Position numbers and translations under genes: made by a program. Source: Paenibacillus crassostreae (lineage in GTDB: Bacteria; Bacillota; Bacilli; Paenibacillales; Paenibacillaceae). Taken from it: a stretch of DNA of 64,000 nt. The DNA is taken from NCBI RefSeq assembly GCF_001857945.1, contig NZ_CP017770.1, forward strand, positions 3,968,001-4,032,000, written 5' to 3'. The notes under the pieces are model-generated. The model saw only the letters and a program-made list of their open reading frames with translations. It was not told where the DNA came from and did not search any database. Numbering within the stretch: the first letter of the stretch is position 1; the number at the start of each line of letters is the position of its first letter. Shown here in pieces: positions 35,068 through 42,705 of the stretch.

Positions 35068-35236
35068 ATAACCCATTAGTCATTTGACTGGTTATATCCC
35101 GATTAGCGCTATGAACTTACTTTTAGTTCATGCAATATTTTGTGGCATGTATGGCTACCCTATAAATGTATGCCGCTACTTAAGAATACAGAGATGAATG
35201 TGGAATGTCCACTTTGAACACAGTGGAATGTCCACT
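35068..35236 (+). promoter_or_regulatory. Hairpin-rich 5' leader of cshA
   Basis: At least three independent stem-loops follow each other: ATAACC-AGTC / GACT-GGTTAT (35068-35095), ATGAACT / AGTTCAT (35111-35131) and GGCATGTAT / ATGTATGCC (35144-35174). Two identical copies of GTGGAATGTCCACT (35200-35213 and 35223-35236), each self-complementary, then lead to the AAAGGAG. Order and spacing suggest a regulated leader, plausibly cold- or autoregulated. No match to a known riboswitch was recognised. Confidence 0.6.
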
Positions 35237-35258
35237 ATATAAAAGGAGTATGAATTAT

Positions 35259-36866
35259 TTGAAAACATTTGCAGAATTTGGTTTAGAGCCAAAGATTCTT
35301 CAGGCCATTACGGAACTAGGATTTGAAGAATCCACACCAATCCAGGATCAAGCGATTCCTATCGCTATGACAGGAAGAGATTTAATTGGTCAAGCACAAA
35401 CAGGTACAGGTAAAACCGCAGCATTTGGTATACCTTTGATCTCCAAGATTGCTAAAGAAGAAGAGAAAATTATGGCTTTAATCATGACGCCAACTCGTGA
35501 GCTTGCCATCCAAGTATCTGAAGAAATTGGTAAGTTATCTCGCTTTAAGGGAATTCGTTCATTGGCGATTTACGGTGGACAAGACATTAGCAGACAAATT
35601 CGTTCCCTTAAAAATAAGCCGCAGGTCATTATTGGTACACCTGGTCGTCTATTGGATCATATCAATCGTAAAACAATTCGCTTGAGTGATGTTCAAACGG
35701 TTGTATTGGATGAAGCTGATGAAATGCTAGATATGGGCTTTATGGAAGATATTCAATCTATCCTGAAGCTTGTTCCAGTAGAACGCCAAACGATGCTTTT
35801 CTCCGCGACAATGCCAGCTAACATTCAGAAACTTGCACAACAATTTCTGAACAATCCTGAACATGTATCGGTTATTCCTAAGCATGTCAGCGCTCCTCTA
35901 ATTGCTCAAGCTTACATTGAAGTTCCTGAACGTCAAAAGTTTGAAGCACTTAGCCGTCTTATCGACATGGAGTCCCCTGAACTAGCAATTGTATTCGGTC
36001 GTACGAAACGTCGTGTAGACGAATTGTCAGAAGCATTGCAAAAACGTGGATATTCAGCAGACGGACTACATGGCGATTTATCGCAGAACCAACGTGATGC
36101 AGTTATGCGTAAATTCCGTGATGGCAGTATTGATGTGTTGGTTGCAACAGACGTTGCAGCACGCGGGCTGGATGTATCTGGCGTAACGCATGTAATCAAC
36201 TTCGATCTACCTCAAGATCCGGAAAGTTATGTTCACCGTATCGGCCGTACAGGTCGTGCAGGTAAAGAAGGTACCGCTTGGTCATTCGTAACTCCACGTG
36301 AAATGGATCATTTCCACTTTATCGAACGTGTTACACGTCACCGTATTGCTCGTAAACCACTTCCGACGATGGCTGAGGCTATTGAAGGTAAACAACGCGT
36401 TACAGCTGAAAGATTGCTTGAAACGGTTGAGAATGGTGATCTGAACGAATACAAAGGGATTGCAATTCAATTGTTGGATCAATATGATTCAGTTCAATTG
36501 TTAACTGCAGCTATGAAGTTACTAACAGGTGAGAAAAAGGATACTGAAATTCAGTTGACACCAGAAGATCCAATGCGTGCGAAACGTCGTAAACCGGATA
36601 TCCGTAGTGGTCGTAAGCCATCAGGAAGTTATGGCTCACGTAGTGCTAGTACTTCAGGTTCAGGTGGTTCAGGTGGTTCAGGTGGAAGCAGTAACTATCG
36701 TCGTGATCGTGACAGTAGTGGTGGCGGAAGCCGTGGTGGATATGCTGGTAAGAGTAACTACAAAGATGGTGGAGCTGGTCGTGATTCTTCAGCGCGTAGT
36801 AGTAAACCACGTCCAAGTAGCAGCACTAGCCGTCCAGCAAAACGTCCAGATAGCTCTTTCGAATAA
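35259..36866 (+). CDS. cshA: DEAD-box RNA helicase (CshA type)
   Basis: 535 residues from the TTG at 35259 (AAAGGAG 10 bp upstream); upstream in-frame ATGs at 35205 and 35250 have no usable site. Motifs are complete: Q-motif [13 protein letters not shown], Walker [42 protein letters not shown] and [11 protein letters not shown]. The C-terminus (~450-535) is a low-complexity Gly/Ser/Arg tail with RDRD and SGGSGGSGG runs, which binds RNA. CshA works in the degradosome-like network, rRNA maturation and cold growth. Its ~245-nt leader is packed with hairpins. A perfect terminator follows. Confidence 0.95.
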   Translation: MKTFAEFGLEPKILQAITELGFEESTPIQDQAIPIAMTGRDLIGQAQTGTGKTAAFGIPLISKIAKEEEKIMALIMTPTRELAIQVSEEIGKLSRFKGIRSLAIYGGQDISRQIRSLKNKPQVIIGTPGRLLDHINRKTIRLSDVQTVVLDEADEMLDMGFMEDIQSILKLVPVERQTMLFSATMPANIQKLAQQFLNNPEHVSVIPKHVSAPLIAQAYIEVPERQKFEALSRLIDMESPELAIVFGRTKRRVDELSEALQKRGYSADGLHGDLSQNQRDAVMRKFRDGSIDVLVATDVAARGLDVSGVTHVINFDLPQDPESYVHRIGRTGRAGKEGTAWSFVTPREMDHFHFIERVTRHRIARKPLPTMAEAIEGKQRVTAERLLETVENGDLNEYKGIAIQLLDQYDSVQLLTAAMKLLTGEKKDTEIQLTPEDPMRAKRRKPDIRSGRKPSGSYGSRSASTSGSGGSGGSGGSSNYRRDRDSSGGGSRGGYAGKSNYKDGGAGRDSSARSSKPRPSSSTSRPAKRPDSSFE

Positions 36867-36897
36867 TTGTGAAATATCGATTATGTATATAATGAGG

Positions 36898-36929
36898 AGG
36901 CGAAGTGTAAATACACTTCGCCTTTTTTG
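36898..36929 (+). terminator. Terminator of cshA
   Basis: GGCGAAGTGT pairs with ACACTTCGCC (10 bp, 4-nt loop), followed by TTTTTT. Confidence 0.9.
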
Positions 36930-36962
36930 TAACTTAATATAAACTATTTTTACTGCAGTACA

Positions 36963-37061
36963 TTAGAGAATGAATGCACGTGTAATGATAACCAACAATA
37001 TGAATAGAACCAAGATAGCTCCTGTAGAAGTAAAAGCACCATATCCCATAGGTACAGACAT
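36963..37061 (-). CDS. YjcZ-family small hydrophobic sporulation protein
   Basis: 32 residues. After MSVPMGYG comes a short Gly/Ser/Thr stretch and one hydrophobic helix, AILVLFILLVIITRAFIL. This matches the YjcZ/YczM family of tiny spore-associated proteins, which share a Tyr/Gly-rich start and the LVLFILLVII core. AAAGGAGG lies 7 bp before the ATG, a near-perfect site. It stands alone between cshA and the DUF624 gene, on the opposite strand. Function within the spore is not known. Confidence 0.8.
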   Translation of the reverse strand: MSVPMGYGAFTSTGAILVLFILLVIITRAFIL

Positions 37062-37229
37062 TGAAATACCTCCTTTAGTATTAATCACTTGGTTTACGGT
37101 ATATTCTATGTGATTATTTCAAGCTTGTTTAGACACCTACCTATACTTCGCAAATTAGGCACTGGTATTGTAAGTATGAAATACGGTATATTAATATATA
37201 CAAGCATCTTTTTAGAGGAGGAGTATTTT

Positions 37230-37988
37230 TTGGAATTTAAAGGCGCAATGGGAGGCATATACAGAATTACGGAATGGATTACACGAATTGCATATACGAA
37301 TATATTGTGGCTCGTCACTTCTATACCATTTCTATTTGTATTATTGCTGAAATTTATGTTGTATCAAGTTGAGGCGACTAGTAACGATCATGTGGTATTA
37401 AATTGGGGATTGGGTATATTGGCACCGTTTACATTATTTCCAGCTATTTCGGCTTTATTTGCAGTCGTACGTAAATGGGTCATGGGAGATTCAGAAGTTC
37501 CTATCTTTCGAACATTCTTTACTGGATACAAAGAAAATTATAAGCAAAGTATGATTGGCGGTATTTTTTATACATTGCTATTTGTAGTGATGTGGGTAGA
37601 TTTTAAAGTGTACATGAACTTTAATAACTTGCAGCTAGTTGGCGGAGTTATGCTATTGTTGCTCATCATTTTATTTGTATCAATGTTTAATTTCTTCTCA
37701 ATGGTTGTTCATTATCACATGGGTATATTTACGATTATAAAAAATGCAATTCTTTTAACAGTCATAAGACCATTCCGTATGATTGCAACTGTGTTAGGTA
37801 GTGGGATGCTGTTGTACGTAGCTACACTTTATCCTGTATTGATTTTCTTCTTTATTGTTTCTTTAATAGCGTTATGGTCCTTCTTTAACTTCTATGGATC
37901 CTTCCTCAAGATGCAGGAGCAAGCAGAGCGCTTAAGATTAATAGAAGAAGAGAAACAAGCGGTGGAATTAGAAGAAAATGGAGTGTGA
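37230..37988 (+). CDS. DUF624 (YesL-like) membrane protein
   Basis: 252 residues from the TTG at 37230, which has GAGGAGG 6-8 bp upstream; frames extending to 37089 add residues without a ribosome site. The protein has about five membrane helices. LTVIRPFRMIATVLGSG and the F-P-A-I-S-A-L-F-A-V-VRKWVMG segment are typical of YesL, a family often found beside carbohydrate ABC transporters or two-component systems. Here it stands alone. The tail is a charged helix (QEQAERLRLIEEEKQAVELE). Function unknown. Confidence 0.8.
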   Translation: MEFKGAMGGIYRITEWITRIAYTNILWLVTSIPFLFVLLLKFMLYQVEATSNDHVVLNWGLGILAPFTLFPAISALFAVVRKWVMGDSEVPIFRTFFTGYKENYKQSMIGGIFYTLLFVVMWVDFKVYMNFNNLQLVGGVMLLLLIILFVSMFNFFSMVVHYHMGIFTIIKNAILLTVIRPFRMIATVLGSGMLLYVATLYPVLIFFFIVSLIALWSFFNFYGSFLKMQEQAERLRLIEEEKQAVELEENGV

Positions 37989-38005
37989 AAACGGCTTCAT
38001 TTGAG

Positions 38006-38034
38006 TTTACTTTTTTAAACATTGGGATTATAAT
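38006..38034 (+). promoter_or_regulatory. Predicted SigA promoter of the 6S RNA
   Basis: TTTACT (38006-38011), exact 17-bp spacer, TATAAT (38029-38034). Transcription should start near 38040-38041, exactly at the 5' end of the folded RNA. Confidence 0.7.
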
Positions 38035-38040
38035 AAGAAC

Positions 38041-38236
38041 ACATCCTGCGATGTTCGCCTCGATTGATCGTTATTTTGAACCAATGATGATGTCTAGGGA
38101 GATTAATAAGAAGAGTGGCTGGAACGCCCTGTCTATATGACATGGGGACTTCAAAAGCAATTCTGAAATCACCCACCTGCTACTGCAGGTTCAGAAGGCA
38201 ATTTGATCGGACGGCATAAGCGGGATTCTTATTTTT
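38041..38236 (+). ncRNA. ssrS: 6S RNA (RNA polymerase-binding regulatory RNA)
   Basis: About 195 nt, the normal 6S length. The ends close into a long helix: ATCCTGCG-ATGTTCGCC (38043-38059) pairs with GGACGGC-ATAAGCGGGAT (38208-38226), including G-U pairs, extended by GATTGA / TTTGATC. The GATGTTCGCC and GGTTCAGAAGGC-x-GGCAT blocks align well with E. coli 6S (GAUGUUCGC and GGUUCAAGGG-x-GGCAU). The 3' side of the central bubble has the expected small hairpin ACCTGC-tact-GCAGGT, and the tip contains CCCTGTC / GACATGGGG. 6S RNA mimics an open promoter and binds housekeeping RNA polymerase in stationary phase. It has its own promoter. The assignment is by eye. Confidence 0.75.
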
Positions 38237-38254
38237 CCAATAAGTAAGATTTTT

Positions 38255-38304
38255 AAAGTATTTGAATGTCGAACATTCTACGACATTCAAATACTTTTTT
38301 ATTT
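38255..38304 (+). terminator. Strong terminator downstream of the 6S RNA
   Basis: AAAGTATTTGAATGTCG pairs perfectly with CGACATTCAAATACTTT (9-nt loop), followed by T-rich sequence. Confidence 0.9.
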
Positions 38305-38312
38305 ATATCAGA

Positions 38313-38430
38313 GAATCAATTTCATAATCGCCTATGCAACTCAAATAAGGACTATATATTGATTAGAATTATTCGTTCTGTCAATATATAGTTGCATTTA
38401 AATAGGCTTGCGTAATTATGAAATTGATTC
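38313..38430. repeat. 118-bp inverted-repeat element with GAATCAATTTCATAAT ends
   Basis: Perfect 16-bp terminal inverted repeats (38313-38328 and 38415-38430) enclose a second perfect 11-bp pair CTATATATTGA / TCAATATATAG (38352-38362 and 38381-38391). The middle segments share GCCTAT and GCAA in inverted order but out of register. The outer 11 bp recur as a closely spaced inverted pair at 2308-2351. No coding capacity. It resembles a miniature inverted-repeat element or a large regulatory palindrome. Confidence 0.6.
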
Positions 38431-38517
38431 GAGAAACTATGATTGTACCTCTTTTGTTCTTAAGCGTTCAATGTTAAACTAGTAAGTATTGATGGATTAC
38501 ATAAAGGGGGAAAGGTC

Positions 38518-38910
38518 TTGTCGTTAAAGAGAGTTCTAATGGGGGTCATAAGGAGTCAAGAAGGAACGAGTGACCGAGCGAAAGATCCTAAAATGAAAAC
38601 GCGCTATTACAATTTATCGAAAGACAAGGCATGGGAAGAAATTACGTCCACGCTTAAGAAAATACCTGGTTACAAAGTATTACATGAAGTACACTCGGTT
38701 GGAGAGATTATTCTAGAGAAAAGGACTGCTATGGGCCGTACGGTTGATATTACAGTTTCTGTACTTGCGGTTACTCCAGTTCGTAGTGCAGTGGATATAT
38801 ATTCGGCATCCAGAGGATCATTAGGTGATTTAGGAGCTAACTACCGATATATTATTCATTTGTTTACTTCACTAGACAAGAAATTAGCTAAATATAAAGT
38901 TATCGAATAG
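38518..38910 (+). CDS. DUF1499-like cytosolic protein
   Basis: 130 residues. The TTG start follows GGGGG at about 7 bp. The pattern YNLSKDKAWEEITSTLKKIP-GYKVLHEV, then a strand EIILEKRT and VDIYSASRGSLGDLGANYRY, matches DUF1499, whose members carry the S-A-S-R-x-G-x-x-D-x-G-x-N-x-x-R motif. No signal peptide or membrane segment. Function unknown. Its upstream region holds the 118-bp inverted-repeat element, 87 bp before the start. It ends in a bidirectional terminator shared with tpx. Confidence 0.65.
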   Translation: MSLKRVLMGVIRSQEGTSDRAKDPKMKTRYYNLSKDKAWEEITSTLKKIPGYKVLHEVHSVGEIILEKRTAMGRTVDITVSVLAVTPVRSAVDIYSASRGSLGDLGANYRYIIHLFTSLDKKLAKYKVIE

Positions 38911-38943
38911 AAATTCCATCAATAGGCATTTTTATATTATTAA

Positions 38944-38984
38944 AAATAGCGGGAGAAAGATGATCTCTTTCTCCCGCTATTTAA
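38944..38984. terminator. Bidirectional terminator between the DUF1499-like gene and tpx
   Basis: AAATAGCGGGAGAAAGA pairs with TCTTTCTCCCGCTATTT, a 17-bp perfect stem between convergent genes. Confidence 0.85.
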
Positions 38985-39022
38985 AATATAGAAAAGATAA
39001 GTTTAACTTTGTTAGTTATAAA

Positions 39023-39541
39023 TTACAGAAGCGCTTTAACTGCTTCTAATGCATCTTCGTAATTTGGATGTTCTGTCATCTCTTGTAGATACTGAACATA
39101 AGTAATTTTATTGTTCTTATCTAAGACGAATATTGAACGCATGTCTAAACGTAATTCTTTGATTAATACACCGTAAGCTTCACCGAATGAAGCTGTTTTA
39201 TGGTCAGACAGTGTCACCACACGTTCAACACCTGATGCACCGCACCAACGTGCCTGAGCGAATGGAAGATCCATACTGATTGTAAGAATGACTACGTTGT
39301 CACCTAGTTGGTCTGCTGCTTCGTTGAAACGGCGAGTTTGCGCGTCACATACTCCTGTATCAAGTGATGGAACAACACTGATTAATTTAATTTTATCAGC
39401 ATAATCTTTCAGTGATACTTCATCGGTTAAGGTTTTGCTAACCGTGAAATCTGGAGCTGAATCACCTATTTTTAATTCTAGACCGATCAATGTAATCGGT
39501 GTTCCATGAATTGTAGCTACACCTGTGCGTTCTTGAGACAT
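39023..39541 (-). CDS. tpx: Thiol peroxidase, atypical 2-Cys peroxiredoxin
   Basis: 172 residues. Reduces hydroperoxides with thioredoxin as electron donor. The peroxidatic cysteine is Cys65 in PSLDTGVCDAQTRRFN and the resolving cysteine is Cys100 in ARWCGA, the spacing characteristic of Tpx. The preceding TLIG and KIGDSAPDF motifs are also standard. AAGGAGG precedes the ATG. The gene is divergent from a rhomboid protease gene; an AT-rich 118-bp gap holds both promoters. No clear PerR or Spx site was identified. Confidence 0.95.
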   Translation of the reverse strand: MSQERTGVATIHGTPITLIGLELKIGDSAPDFTVSKTLTDEVSLKDYADKIKLISVVPSLDTGVCDAQTRRFNEAADQLGDNVVILTISMDLPFAQARWCGASGVERVVTLSDHKTASFGEAYGVLIKELRLDMRSIFVLDKNNKITYVQYLQEMTEHPNYEDALEAVKALL

Positions 39542-39659
39542 TGTGATATTCCTCCTTGATAAAGATATTTAGTAGTGAACTACCAATGTTATTATAATCT
39601 ACTTAAGATAATATTTCCAATATTTAAGATATCTAAGTAAACAGAAAAGGAAGAATGTA

Positions 39660-40265
39660 ATGATATTTATTCGATATGAGGATTGGAGAAGTTATTTAAA
39701 ATACTATCCAGTCACGACTTTGCTGATTATTGCTAACATCATTATGTTCCTGGTCTTGTCTTTTAATGGTGGTTCCACCAATACAATGACATTAATTCGA
39801 TTTGGAGCATTACTCAACGAAGGAGAAGGATGGAGATATATTTCTTCCATGTTCCTTCATCATGGATTTGAACATTTATTATTTAATTGTTTTGCTTTAT
39901 TGGTATTTGCACCTCCTCTAGAACGTCTATTGGGATGGTGGAGATACGTGATCTTGTATGTATTGAGTGGGATTATCGGAAATGTGTTGACCGTGGCATA
40001 TTATAATCGTGTTGGCGAGTTGTTATTATCTGTTGGTGCTTCAGGTGCGATCTATGGGGTTTATGGAGCCTTTCTGTATATAGCGATTTTCCAACGGAGA
40101 ATAATAGATGACTCTTCAAGGAAAACATTATATGCCATGTTGATTTTTGGAATTGTATTCTCCTTCATTTCTCCGAATGTCAATTGGTTAGGCCACTTTG
40201 GTGGGTTAATTGGTGGATTCTTTGTCTATGGGCTCCTGATTAGACTTACTAGAAAGAGAAGATAA
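39660..40265 (+). CDS. Rhomboid family intramembrane serine protease
   Basis: 201 residues, six membrane helices (the compact GlpG/YqgP-like core without an extra helix). The catalytic dyad is visible: Ser128 in GASGAIYG and His179 in WLGHFGG; the oxyanion HGFEHLLFNCFAL (residues 68-80) precedes it. Rhomboids cleave membrane helices near their outer ends; substrates in Firmicutes include misfolded transporters for YqgP, but this short form lacks the large soluble domain of YqgP. AAAAGGAAG precedes the ATG. The GltC-like regulator gene follows 42 bp later. Confidence 0.9.
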   Translation: MIFIRYEDWRSYLKYYPVTTLLIIANIIMFLVLSFNGGSTNTMTLIRFGALLNEGEGWRYISSMFLHHGFEHLLFNCFALLVFAPPLERLLGWWRYVILYVLSGIIGNVLTVAYYNRVGELLLSVGASGAIYGVYGAFLYIAIFQRRIIDDSSRKTLYAMLIFGIVFSFISPNVNWLGHFGGLIGGFFVYGLLIRLTRKRR

Positions 40266-40307
40266 ATTTAGATTATGAACACATTCTAGATTGGAGCGAT
40301 AACCGGA

Positions 40308-41213
40308 GTGGAACTTAGACAGTTGCAATATTTCATGAAAGTTGCACAGAAAGAGCATGTTACCCAAGCGGCAGAAGAACTACATGTTGCTCAGTCCGCT
40401 GTGAGCAGGCAAATTCATCAACTAGAGCAAGAACTTGGTGTTGATTTGTTCATACAAAAGGGGAGAAATCTCCAATTAACACCTGTAGGACACTTATTCT
40501 GTAAAAGGGTAGAGAGTCTTATGAAAGAGTTAGATCAGGCTGTAGCTGAGGTTCACGAATTTCTTAATCCAGAACATGGAGAGATCCGTATCGCTTTTCC
40601 TCATAGTTTAGGTATACATTTGATCCCTACTGTCGTATCAGAATTTAAAAAGGAATATCCTAATGTGAAATTCAGGTTTAAACAAGGGATGTTCCCATCA
40701 CTAATACGTGACGTTATTTCGTCTGAAGTTGATCTCGCTTTTATATCGCCATTTCCGGAGAAACATGACCAAGTTAAAGGTGATATTGTTCTGACTGAAG
40801 AGTTATTCGCCATTCTACCGCCTAATCATACTTTGGCTGAAGAGGAATCTATTCATTTAAATCAATTGAAAGATGATAAATTTATTCTGTTTAGTGAAGG
40901 TTACTCATTACGTCCTATTGTATGGCAAGCATGTAGTGAAGCTGGATTCTCGCCTGAGATTGCTTTTGAAGGTGAAGAAACGGATACGATACGTGGTTTA
41001 GTAGCGGCTGGAATGGGTGTTAGTTTATTACCTGAGATGGCTTTTTTTCAAAGTAATCCACTTCAACCTTCGCGCGTTAGAATATCTGAACCTAAAGTTA
41101 CACGTACAATTGGCTTAATTCATAGATCAGATGATAAACTTCCATTGGTTGCCCAGGCATTTCGCAATTTTTTACTTCAATATTTCGATCTTCATCGTGG
41201 AGATTGTGAATAA
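40308..41213 (+). CDS. LysR-family transcription regulator, GltC-like
   Basis: 301 residues. The N-terminal helix-turn-helix (residues ~1-60) reads MELRQLQYFMKVAQKEHVTQ and AAEELHVAQSAVSRQIHQLE, extremely close to B. subtilis GltC, and the effector domain keeps LLPEMAFF and GLVAAGMGVSLLP. GltC activates glutamate synthase (gltAB) in response to 2-oxoglutarate and glutamate. No gltAB genes are in the window, so the target here is unknown; LysR homologues this close to GltC also control other operons. GTG start with TGGAGCG upstream. A nitrogen-related amtB locus lies 1.5 kb away. Confidence 0.85.
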   Translation: MELRQLQYFMKVAQKEHVTQAAEELHVAQSAVSRQIHQLEQELGVDLFIQKGRNLQLTPVGHLFCKRVESLMKELDQAVAEVHEFLNPEHGEIRIAFPHSLGIHLIPTVVSEFKKEYPNVKFRFKQGMFPSLIRDVISSEVDLAFISPFPEKHDQVKGDIVLTEELFAILPPNHTLAEEESIHLNQLKDDKFILFSEGYSLRPIVWQACSEAGFSPEIAFEGEETDTIRGLVAAGMGVSLLPEMAFFQSNPLQPSRVRISEPKVTRTIGLIHRSDDKLPLVAQAFRNFLLQYFDLHRGDCE

Positions 41214-41235
41214 AATACAGATAATGATTGATGAT

Positions 41236-41278
41236 AAAAAAGCAAGTCAAGGTAATTACCTTGACTTGCTTTTTTTTA
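41236..41278. terminator. Bidirectional terminator between the LysR gene and yugP
   Basis: AAAGCAAGTCAAGGT-aat-TACCTTGACTTGCTTT is a perfect palindrome with an A-run before and a T-run after, between convergent genes. Confidence 0.9.
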
Positions 41279-41306
41279 GTTATTGTGTTGATGATATCCC
41301 ATTTTG

Positions 41307-41987
41307 TTAGTCGCGATTACTTGTGAAGATCATGATATATCGAATCAATTCGAGAAGTGATATTACAGCAGCAGCAACATATGTGAGTGCAGCGGCATTT
41401 AATACTTTTGCAACACCACGTTCTTCATTGTTAGAAATAAAACCTTGTTCAATCATAATAGTCCGAGCGCGATTACTAGCATTGAACTCAACTGGTAATG
41501 TTACAAGTTGGAATGCTACTGCTGCGGAGAAGAAGATGATTCCTAGACCAATAAGGTTGGTGAAAGAGAATATGAATCCTGCAATCAATAAGAAAGGTGC
41601 TATGTTAGAAGCAAAATTCACGACTGGAAACATTCGATGGCGTAGTACTAACATTGGGTAGCTTTCTTTATGTTGGATGGCATGACCTATTTCATGACAA
41701 GCCACAGATACAGCAGAGATTGAATTTTCATAATATACAGGTTCGGATAAACGGACAACCTTATGAATAGGGTCGTAATGGTCGGTTAGGGAACCTTTAA
41801 CAGGTTCAATTGGAATATCTTGTAGACCGTTTGCATCTAGCATACGACGCGCAGCTTCATATCCAGTTATTCCATTAGAGTTCTGTACTTTAGCCCATTT
41901 ATTAAAAGTACCTTTAACACGAAATTGAGCCCATAAAGAGAATAAAAACGCAATGATGATAAGTACAAACATGGAATTAGAATTCAT
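41307..41987 (-). CDS. yugP: YugP-like neutral zinc metallopeptidase
   Basis: 226 residues. Zinc motif His98-Glu99-x2-His102 in VACHEIGHAIQHKE. Membrane helices lie near residues 5-20, 122-150 and 200-220, so the active site is membrane-associated, as in YugP. The conserved VKGSLTDHYDPIHKVVRLSE segment precedes the zinc site and the NASNRA loop follows it. AGGAGG lies 7 bp before the ATG. Physiological substrates are unknown. It is 49 bp downstream of a MerR-type regulator on the same strand. Confidence 0.9.
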   Translation of the reverse strand: MNSNSMFVLIIIAFLFSLWAQFRVKGTFNKWAKVQNSNGITGYEAARRMLDANGLQDIPIEPVKGSLTDHYDPIHKVVRLSEPVYYENSISAVSVACHEIGHAIQHKESYPMLVLRHRMFPVVNFASNIAPFLLIAGFIFSFTNLIGLGIIFFSAAVAFQLVTLPVEFNASNRARTIMIEQGFISNNEERGVAKVLNAAALTYVAAAVISLLELIRYIMIFTSNRD

Positions 41988-42036
41988 TAACGTACCTCCT
42001 ATGAAATAATATTACCTTAAAACAAATTTAGTGATG

Positions 42037-42486
42037 TTATAACAAGGGTCCTTGATCAAGAAGGAGCTTTAAAGCTTCTATGCAGGCTGCACTTTGTGGC
42101 AACAATTGCGAAATCATTCGTTTTGCTTGCACGGGTTTCAATTGCTCGAGTAGGGGACTTAGATCTCTTACTTCTTTCTCTAACTGAAGCATATGAAGTT
42201 CTAAGTTGGTCAACTTGTCTGAAACTTGTGTTTCTTCTATGATCATATTCCATTTGTTTAACTTCTCTTTAATTTCCTCTAAAGTATATTTCTCTTTCTT
42301 TAACTCATTAATACGCATCAGCCGTTCAGAGGTTTCATAACTATATAGGCGATAATTTTTCTGAGTTCGGCTTTCTGGAGTAATCAATCCCAATTTGGTA
42401 TAGTAATCGATTGTTCTTTCACTTATACCAACCACCTTTGCTAATTCTCCAATACGGTATAAATGGATGTCTCTGATATGAATCAC
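42037..42486 (-). CDS. MerR-family transcription regulator
   Basis: About 146-149 residues. A winged helix at the N-terminus (YRIGELAKVVGISERTIDYY then TKLGLITPESRTQKNYRLYS) is followed by a dimerisation coiled coil (~65-105) and an effector region with little detail. The start is unclear: the in-frame GTG at 42486 lies inside a perfect GAGGTGAT ribosome site, and the codon at the ideal 8-bp distance is ATC at 42477, with no ATG or TTG nearby. It is divergent from amtB, but it is not the nitrogen regulator GlnR (different C-terminus). Effector unknown. Confidence 0.8.
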   Translation of the reverse strand: MIHIRDIHLYRIGELAKVVGISERTIDYYTKLGLITPESRTQKNYRLYSYETSERLMRINELKKEKYTLEEIKEKLNKWNMIIEETQVSDKLTNLELHMLQLEKEVRDLSPLLEQLKPVQAKRMISQLLPQSAACIEALKLLLDQGPLL

Positions 42487-42563
42487 CTCGCAATTACTTA
42501 TTCAAATATTTTACCTGATATTGAACCATACAGTCAAACGTTTGACACAGTTACTTAATTGAA

Positions 42564-42580
42564 TGTTAGATAATATAACA
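42564..42580. promoter_or_regulatory. GlnR/TnrA-type box 1 upstream of amtB
   Basis: TGTTAGATAATATAACA fits TGTNA-N7-TNACA exactly. It lies 39 bp upstream of the -35 element, a position suited to activation. Confidence 0.75.
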
Positions 42581-42618
42581 TAAAGTTTGTGTTATTATGA
42601 TTTTTTTCAAAAAATCCC

Positions 42619-42648
42619 TTGTCAAATATGTTGAAGTTTGCTTATAAT
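42619..42648 (+). promoter_or_regulatory. Predicted SigA promoter of amtB
   Basis: TTGTCA (42619-42624), 18-bp spacer, TATAAT (42643-42648); start codon 58 bp downstream. Confidence 0.65.
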
Positions 42649-42669
42649 GACATTATGAATCGGAGTCAA

Positions 42670-42686
42670 TGTTATATAATATGACA
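42670..42686. promoter_or_regulatory. GlnR/TnrA-type box 2 downstream of the amtB -10
   Basis: TGTTATATAATATGACA fits TGTNA-N7-TNACA exactly. It lies ~22 bp after the -10 element, a position suited to repression. Confidence 0.75.
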
Positions 42687-42705
42687 CAAGAGGGAGCTGG
42701 GCGGT

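Noticed and set aside
36577..36942. 121-codon plus-strand frame rich in Val in the cshA tail
   Set aside because: It is the shifted frame of the Gly/Ser/Arg-coding repeats of cshA, with no ribosome site.
38041..38236. Riboswitch or SRP RNA instead of 6S RNA
   Set aside because: End-to-end helix, length and E. coli-like blocks fit 6S; conserved SRP loop and riboswitch cores are absent.
41323..41661. 112-codon plus-strand frame opposite yugP
   Set aside because: Mirror frame of a hydrophobic membrane gene; no start signals.
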